64,000 nt of DNA, from assembly GCA_009823505.1 (NCBI GenBank), contig VZQC01004543.1, forward strand, positions 2,801,879 through 2,865,878, written 5' to 3'. The position numbers were made by a program, and so were the translations under genes. The DNA comes from Rhizomys pruinosus. Its lineage: Eukaryota; Chordata; Mammalia; Rodentia; Spalacidae. The notes beneath the pieces were generated by a model. That model ran no database searches. It was not told the DNA's origin and saw only the letters and a list, made by a program, of their open reading frames with translations. This document shows positions 58,292 through 64,000 of the stretch, one piece after another; the stretch's first letter is position 1, and each line of letters starts with the position of its first letter.

Positions 58292-58654
58292 TGCCAAGTG
58301 ACTATTTAATGAACACTTCTAGTGATAGACAGCATCTATCAAGCAGCCTAATCCTATTCTGAATGAGTTGAAGTTTTGACATAGGCTTTGCTCTATGGAA
58401 CCAATAGTCAGAGTTCTTGTCATTTCAAGGAATTTTAAATTATTGGCTACCCTGAATCACTTCACCATTTATTAAAGGGACTTCTGTTTCCCTGTAAACA
58501 TGAAAAGAAATATATAACTCCAAAAGTAGCTAATTAATTTCCTTTACTTGCATGCCAAGGTTGGGATCTGTTTCTATCAGTTGTGTCAAGATCAGTGAAA
58601 TCATATGGCAACTCAGCATACAGCACATGATATCAAATAAACGTTTCAAATAAA

Positions 58655-58800
58655 GCCAGATGTGGTGGCACATGCCTTTAATCCCAATGCTAAGGAAGCA
58701 GAGCACAGACAGAGAGAATCTTTGTGAAGTAAAGTACAGCCTGGTGTACATAGCAAGTAACAGGCCAACTGTGATTACAGAGAGAATGTTACTCAAAAAG
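58655..58800 (+). mobile_element. Old B1 SINE, plus strand
   Basis: GCCAGATGTGGTGGCACATG, CTTTAATCCCAATGCTAAGG, then AGGCCAACTGTGATTACAGA and ACTCAAAAAG. Diverged. Confidence 0.85.
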
Positions 58801-59226
58801 AACTTTACAAATATGTGTGAAAATGATTATACATTAAAAACCCCATGACTTCATGGTTGTATACGGAAAGATGTAAGAAATTTCTGGCTTGGCTGAAACA
58901 AGGTTCAAACAATGGCAATACGCCATGTACTGTTCAGGGGTTTGTAGGCTGGCACTAAAAATTCTCCGGTGAGGAGAGAGCAGGTGGCATCAACAACATT
59001 GTTCTGTGGAGGACAAGGCCAGATTCATAAGCACGCTGAAGGATGGAGGTAGCTGTCCGCACTGTCAGGCTTCCTTCTAGAGCTGGAACTCTGATAGAAA
59101 TGAAACTGTATGGAGCTCTATTTACAAGCCTACCCTATATATCCAATCAAGAGGACATAGCATCAGTGAAGGTATGTGTTCTAAAAGCCAACTGAATTGG
59201 CACAGCTGTCTTTGAACTCAGTGCCT

Positions 59227-60470
59227 TGTAGGACAGGAGGATGTAGGATGTGCCACATAGGACAGGAGGATGTAGGATGAGCCATGTAGGACAGGAGGAT
59301 GTAGGATGTGCATATAGGACAGCAGGATGCAGGGTGTGCATGTAGGACAGGAGGATGTAGGGTGTGCCATGTAAGACAGGAGTATGTAGGATGTGCATGT
59401 AGGACAGGAGGATGTAGGATATGCCTGTAGGACAGGAGGATATAGGATGTACCATGTAGGACAGGAGGATGTAGGATGTATATATAGGACAGGAGGATGC
59501 AGGATGTGCCATGTACAACAGGAGGATGCAGGATATGCATGTAGGACAAGAGGATGTAGGATATACAGGTAAGACAGTAGGACGTAGGATGTGCATGTAG
59601 GACAGGAGGATGTAGGATATACAGGTAAGACAGAAGGATGTAGGATGCTTCATGTAGGACAGGAGGATGTAGGATGTGCATGTAGGACAGGAGGATGTAG
59701 GATGTGTCATGTAGGACAGGAGGATGTAGGATGTGCATGTAGGACAGGAGGATGTAGGATGTGCATGTAGGACAGGAGGATGTAGAATGTACATGTAGGA
59801 CAGAAGGATGAAGGATGTGCATGTAGGACAGAAGGATGTAGGATGTGCCTATAGGACAGGAGGATGTAGAATGTGCATGTAGGACGGAAGGATGTAGAAC
59901 GTGCATGTAGGACAGGCGGATGTAGGATTTGCATGTAAGACAGAAGGATGTAGGATGTGCATGTAGGACAGGAGGATGTAGGATGTTTCACGTAGGACAG
60001 GAGGTTGTAGGATGTGCATGTAGGATGTGCATGTAGGACAGAAGGATGTAGGAAGTACATGTAGGACAGGAGGATGTAGGGTGTGCCATGTAAGACAGGA
60101 GGATGTAGGATGTGCATGTAGGACAGGAGGATGTAGGATATGCATATAGGACAGGAGGATGTAGGATGTACATGTAGGACAGGAGGATGTAGGATGTGCA
60201 TGTAGGACAGGAGGATGTAGGATGCTTCATGTAGGACAGGAGGATGTAGGATGTGCATGTAGGACAGGAGGATGTAGGATGTACATGTAGGACAAAAGGA
60301 TGTAGGATGTACAGGTAAGACAGAAGGATTTAGGATGCTTCATTTAGGACAGGAGGATGTAGGGTGTGCATGTAGGATAGGAGGATGTAGGATGTGCATG
60401 TAGGACAGTAGGATGTAGGATGTGTCATTTAGGACAGGAGGATGTATGATGTGCATGTAGGTCAGGAGGA
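59227..60470 (+). repeat. 28-bp minisatellite, about 44 units
   Basis: Tandem units built on AGGACAGGAGGATGTAGG followed by a variable ATGTGCATGT linker. Most units are 28 bp. Some carry GCCATGT or GCTTCATGT linkers and are 1-2 bases longer, and the edge units are degraded. The antisense strand is open in all three frames over long distances because the unit has no antisense stop and 28 is not a multiple of three. The resulting Ser/Tyr/Pro/Cys/His-rich frames (up to 241 residues) are therefore treated as by-products. Confidence 0.95.
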
Positions 60471-60474
60471 TACA

Positions 60475-61055
60475 TAGCATTTATTCATATCACCAGTAGA
60501 TTACTCTGATTTTTCTCTAGAGTGAGAATACTAGCAGTAACTGCATTGGAGTAAATTTTGAGAGGTAGAGGGTGTAGGGAAAGAACATGAACAGCAACGT
60601 TTGTCTGGAGCAGCATGCTTCCTGGGTGGTACTGCACTGTGCATGTTTTCTGCTTCTGTCTTCCACAGAAGCTCCAAGTGAACTCCAGAGTTAGCAAAAT
60701 TCTGTGATCTTCAACAAATACTTTCATTTCATTATGCTTCTCAGGTATGCCATCTGTAAACTTGACTCCTTTCCACAGGCACAGTAGTTTGGTGCTAATT
60801 TTATTGTTCTTTCCTCAAAAATTATGCTGTTCATATTGAAACTAAACATGGGATTCTTCTCTTCATTTCAATACAAGTTTGCACAAACCTGGAGAAATAA
60901 TTGAGTTCTAAAATCACCACTCATTGCAAGAGAGACCAGAAGTCTTAATGCGTACTTAAGCTTATATGGCTTAGAAGGAAAATGTTGCAGACTTGGAAAG
61001 AGCAACATGTGAAGCATTGATATTTGCAGTTCTATTATGATTTGTGTGTGAAATG
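60475..61055. other. No recognised feature
   Basis: Non-repetitive-looking flank of the minisatellite. No supported frame. Confidence 0.4.
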
Positions 61056-61059
61056 TGTC

Positions 61060-61840
61060 TGTTGCTCTTCAGCTGATTGTACTGTCAAATGCAGAGAATA
61101 AGTGTCTGTGAGATTTCCATGACAATGTGACACATCTACAATGCAACTTCTACATCTAAGGCTCAGGGAATATAGTGAAAAAGGGGTAGAATTAATATCA
61201 ATGTATTTCTCCACTCTCATCAGCAAAACATCCTCATGCAACTGTTGGTAATTGTCTCAGAGAGTCTCACCTCTCCAAGCTGAAGAGGATAAGAGACTGC
61301 ATAGGCCTTGTCCTTGGGTAGGACACGTATATCAAACTTCTGACAACCAAATCTCAGGGACCATCACAGAGGAAGGAACAGAAAGACTGTAAAAGCCAGA
61401 GATGGAATGATCACAAGGAAGCAGATATTTCCACATGGCTGAGCACTTGGTCATATGAATTTCTGGCAATGGTGACAGCATGCACAAGATGCATGACAGC
61501 TCAAACCAGACAAAAATTCAACATAGACTTCTGTAAATATGTTAGAAACCCCAAGCTTAGCTGATGAACTATTGGCAACTGATGGCTGGTGGAGAGGGAG
61601 AGTTGGTTTTCTTTAGATTTTTCATAATAGATAGCTTGACCACATTGCAGTTCACAGCTGAGAACATTTGAGAACACACACTGGGCTTCATGTGCCTTTA
61701 CATGAATGACATAATGTGTGAATCCCATTTGGATGACTATGAGGAAAGTTCACATAGGAGGAGAGGATCTAATTATGATCAAGATGTACGAACTCCTGTA
61801 AGACATTCTTAAAAATTCGCTGAAAAAAGTTTTATTGTGG
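61060..61840 (+). repeat. Dispersed repeat R1, third long copy
   Basis: Shared blocks: CTACATCTAAGGCTCAGGGA, CTGTAAAAGCCAGAGATGGA, GGCAATGGTGACAGCATGCA and a tail with ATGATCAAGATG. More diverged than the other copies and truncated at the 5' side. Confidence 0.55.
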
Positions 61841-61846
61841 GCTATC

Positions 61847-62052
61847 AAAACATGTTTTTCATCTTTTTCTCAGTCTTTCTCAAAATTCTCGATGTGGAAC
61901 TTGACTGTTTTGAGAAGTTCACCGTTTCAGTCAGTTCTTTGACACAGTCTGTGCTGTAGTTGTTATTTTTATTGTTTCCAATATCCATCACTATCAACTA
62001 TTTGGACAAAAGCTCAAGGGGCCGTACACAAGAAATACAACTAGGTAATTGG
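61847..62052 (-). mobile_element. L1 3'UTR fragment, minus strand
   Basis: Almost identical to 63121-63332 apart from a three-base block and one GTT-length difference plus a few substitutions. It ends where a B1-like element begins. Confidence 0.9.
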
Positions 62053-62185
62053 TGCTGGTCTTTAATGCCAGCAGTCAGGAGGAAGAGACACTCAGGAGTT
62101 CAAGTCCAGCCTGGTGTACACAAGTGAGATGCAGGCCAGCTCGGGCTACAGAGAGACCCTGTCTCAAAAACCACCAAAAAGAATG
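62053..62185 (+). mobile_element. B1 SINE, 5'-truncated, plus strand
   Basis: CTGGTCTTTAATGCCAGCAG, GTCCAGCCTGGTGTACACAA, CCAGCTCGGGCTACAGAGAG and an A-rich end. Confidence 0.85.
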
Positions 62186-62309
62186 TTTCATACTGGCCTC
62201 CAGACTATTGTTCTAAATATAAATTTTTGAAGAAATGGAGATCTAACAATTTAAAAAATATTTCCATGCATAAGGTTAGGTATTAGTATTGTTTAATTTT
62301 TTTATTTTT

Positions 62310-62445
62310 TTACTATTCCTATAATACTTTTATTGGCATTTTGTGTATTTCATACATCAATTTTCAGTTCAATTTAGACATATTCCCCTTTCCCTTCCCC
62401 CAACCCATCCCAGTTCCTGTGTTTTGGCATGCATGTCCTGTATCT
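62310..62445 (-). mobile_element. L1 3' end fragment, minus strand
   Basis: Antisense L1 3' end: TTTTATTGGCATTTTGTGTA, TTCATACATC, the CCCTTTCCCTTCCCCCAACC block. It matches 24300-24430 and 17120-17250. Confidence 0.75.
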
Positions 62446-62820
62446 TTGTCTTTATAAAGTTTTCCTCTGCAAAGGTTTATTGTTTGAGGCAGAATTTAAC
62501 TATGATACAGTAGTGTTTACTTCCTATTTGAAATACAGCGTGTTCTTGTGGCACTTGCACACAAGGACAGCAGTACACTTTGCTCAGAATTGGTCTTCCT
62601 CAACATCTTTTGTTGCTCATCTTCTAACTATGGAGTCCCATCCTCACTCTATATAGCCAAGTCCTGACTTGAGGTCAAATGTATGTACATTCCCAGTATG
62701 AGAGGAAATGAGACCCTGGCTTCTGTCACATTCCTCCTGTTACCATCGCGCAGTCCCCGTCCCACTGCCTATTGTAGTATTACTCTCCTTACATGTTCCT
62801 CTTCTACTTTCTTGTATATA
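62445..62820. other. No recognised feature
   Basis: Sequence between L1 fragments with no supported family. The frames at 62429-62656 and 62683-62940 run into the CA repeat and show no domain. Confidence 0.4.
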
Positions 62821-62824
62821 TGTA

Positions 62825-62846
62825 CACACTCACACACATACACACC

Positions 62847-62887
<41 letters not shown>
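62825..62887 (+). repeat. (CA)n microsatellite
   Basis: A CA run with a few T and A interruptions at its left side. Confidence 0.95.
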
Positions 62888-62890
<3 letters not shown>

Positions 62891-63000
62891 TGTTAAAATT
62901 AGAAACTGCAAATGAGACAGGAAATTTGTTTTCTAACTGATATGCTTAGCTTGTAATAATTTTCCCCATCTCAGTCAATGACATTATTTATTTCTTTTTG

Positions 63001-63002
<2 letters not shown>

Positions 63003-63040
<38 letters not shown>
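63003..63040 (+). repeat. (AT)n microsatellite
   Basis: A pure AT run of about 19 units beside the L1 3'UTR that follows. Confidence 0.95.
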
Positions 63041-63042
<2 letters not shown>

Positions 63043-64000
63043 CAAGCCTATGTTACTAATATAATCTAGACCAGTGTCCCCCACCTATCCTTCCACCCCA
63101 CCAGAGCTCACACATTCTGCAAAACATGTTTTTCATCTTTTTCTCAGTCTTTCTCAAAATTCTCGATGTGGAACTTGACTGTTTTGAGGAGAAGTTCACC
63201 GTTTCAGTCAGTTCTTTGACACAGTCTGTGCTGTAGTTGTTGTTGTTGTTGTTGTTTCCAATATCCATCACTATCAACTATTTGGACAAAAGCTCAAGGG
63301 GCCGTACACAAGAAATACAACTAGGTAATTGGCTAGCATCCACAGATGAGGGATACCATTCGTTGTTTGTTTTTCTGGGAATGTGTTACTTCACTTAATA
63401 TAATATCTTCTAGCTCCATCCATTTACCTGCAAAGTACATGATGCCATCTTTCTTTACTGCTGCATAGAACTCCATTTTGTAGATGTACCACATTTTCTC
63501 TATCCAATCATCAGTTGAGGGGCACATGAGTTGATTCTAGCTTTTTGCTATTGTGAACAGAGCTGCAATAAACATGGCTGTGCATGTATCTCTGCAGTAC
63601 GATGAGTCTTGTGGGTATATACCCAGGAGTGGTATGACTGGGTCAGGTGGTAAGCTCATTTTGAGACTTCCAAGGGTTCTCCACACTGCTTTCAGTAGTG
63701 GATGTACAAGTTTACATTCCCACCAGCAGGGGATGAGTGTTCTGCTCTCCCCACAACCTCTCCAGCAATTGGTGTCATTTGTTTTCTTGATCCTAGCCAG
63801 TCTCATCAGAGTGTGATCATATCTTAAAGTGGTTACCTTTGCATTTCCTTAATTATTAGTGATGTTGAACATTTTTAAGATGTTTCTCAGCCATCTCTAA
63901 TTCCACACTTGTGAAGTCGCTGTTCAGCTCTTTGCTCCATCTTTGGGTGGGTCATTTGTTTCTTTCTTCCTTGTTTTTTGAGTAGTTTATATACGCTGGA
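63041..64000 (-). mobile_element. LINE-1, minus strand, running off the window (L1-G)
   Basis: The 3'UTR lies at 63041-63332 and the ORF2 C-terminal part from about 63333 to the window end. Confidence 0.93.
63333..64000 (-). pseudogene. L1 ORF2 C-terminal part of L1-G, partial
   Basis: Two minus-strand frames (63527-63333 and 63806-63537) carry the C-terminal blocks STDDWIEKMWYIYKMEFYAA and NCWRGCGESRTLIPCWWECK. In the Cys-rich motif the usual His is Pro, which would weaken it. At least one shift lies near 63530. The rest of the gene is outside the window. Confidence 0.9.

Noticed and set aside
59147..60258. Long antisense open frames (215, 241 and 183 residues) with repeated Tyr/Ile/Leu/His/Pro segments
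   Set aside because: They are produced by a 28-bp minisatellite without antisense stops. All three frames give the same cycling peptides, and there is no start context or domain.
59227..60470. Possible CRISPR-like regular repeat
   Set aside because: Units are directly tandem with no unique spacers, and the organism is a mammal.

Overview
This is mammalian genomic DNA, almost certainly from a rodent of the mouse-like (myomorph) lineage. The evidence is the repeat content. There are many tRNA-derived B2 SINEs (start GGGCTGGAGAGATGG, an RNA polymerase III B box and an A-rich tail), 7SL-derived B1 SINEs (core GGTGGCRCATGCCTTTAATC), and long LINE-1 (L1) elements whose ORF1 and ORF2 are still readable. 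The B2 copies carry a long insert-like middle (GCATTGCACGACACGGGTGC) that does not match the mouse or rat consensus I remember, so a non-Mus, non-Rattus species is likely. I cannot name the species. I see no intact host protein-coding gene. The protein track is dominated by broken L1 frames and antisense SINE frames.

Layout. 1-1030: an old dispersed repeat and a possible solo LTR. 1070-6735: a minus-strand L1 interrupted by a B2. 6735-12230: B2 copies, a minus-strand endogenous-retrovirus LTR with a primer-binding site, and otherwise unremarkable DNA. 12230-14545: an L1 tail, then a dispersed repeat copy containing a large inverted repeat. 14588-18052: B2 copies and a nested insertion locus with three copies of one target-site sequence. 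18120-21000: a GC- and CpG-rich broken reading frame followed by an AT-rich, 3'UTR-like stretch, probably a retrocopy of an mRNA I do not recognise. 23555-24290: a vomeronasal type-1 receptor (V1R) pseudogene, the one host gene relic I can name. 24297-30605: a near full-length minus-strand L1 with about 102-bp tandem 5' monomers. 32535-38580: a mosaic of rearranged, internally deleted L1 pieces, including a local near-duplicate. 39510-45640: another near full-length minus-strand L1. 46612-48965: a rodent medium-reiteration repeat and an internally deleted L1. 49150-54565: a near full-length plus-strand L1. 54790-56570: a second copy of the dispersed repeat, with a solo LTR in it. 59227-60470: a 28-bp minisatellite. 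61060-64000: further repeat tails and a minus-strand L1 running off the window.

The three ambiguous bases (28181, 34238, 48966) all sit at structurally suspicious L1 junctions. Two of them coincide with the start of a repeated block, so some apparent rearrangement may be assembly artefact. L1- and SINE-dense DNA with a dead V1R fits the usual look of a rodent V1R gene-cluster neighbourhood. That placement is inference from one pseudogene. I found no operon, CRISPR array or novel multigene system. The most interesting signals are structural: L1 promoter monomers, coiled-coil repeat expansion in L1 ORF1, internally deleted L1 copies, an inverted repeat, and a minisatellite open in all antisense frames.
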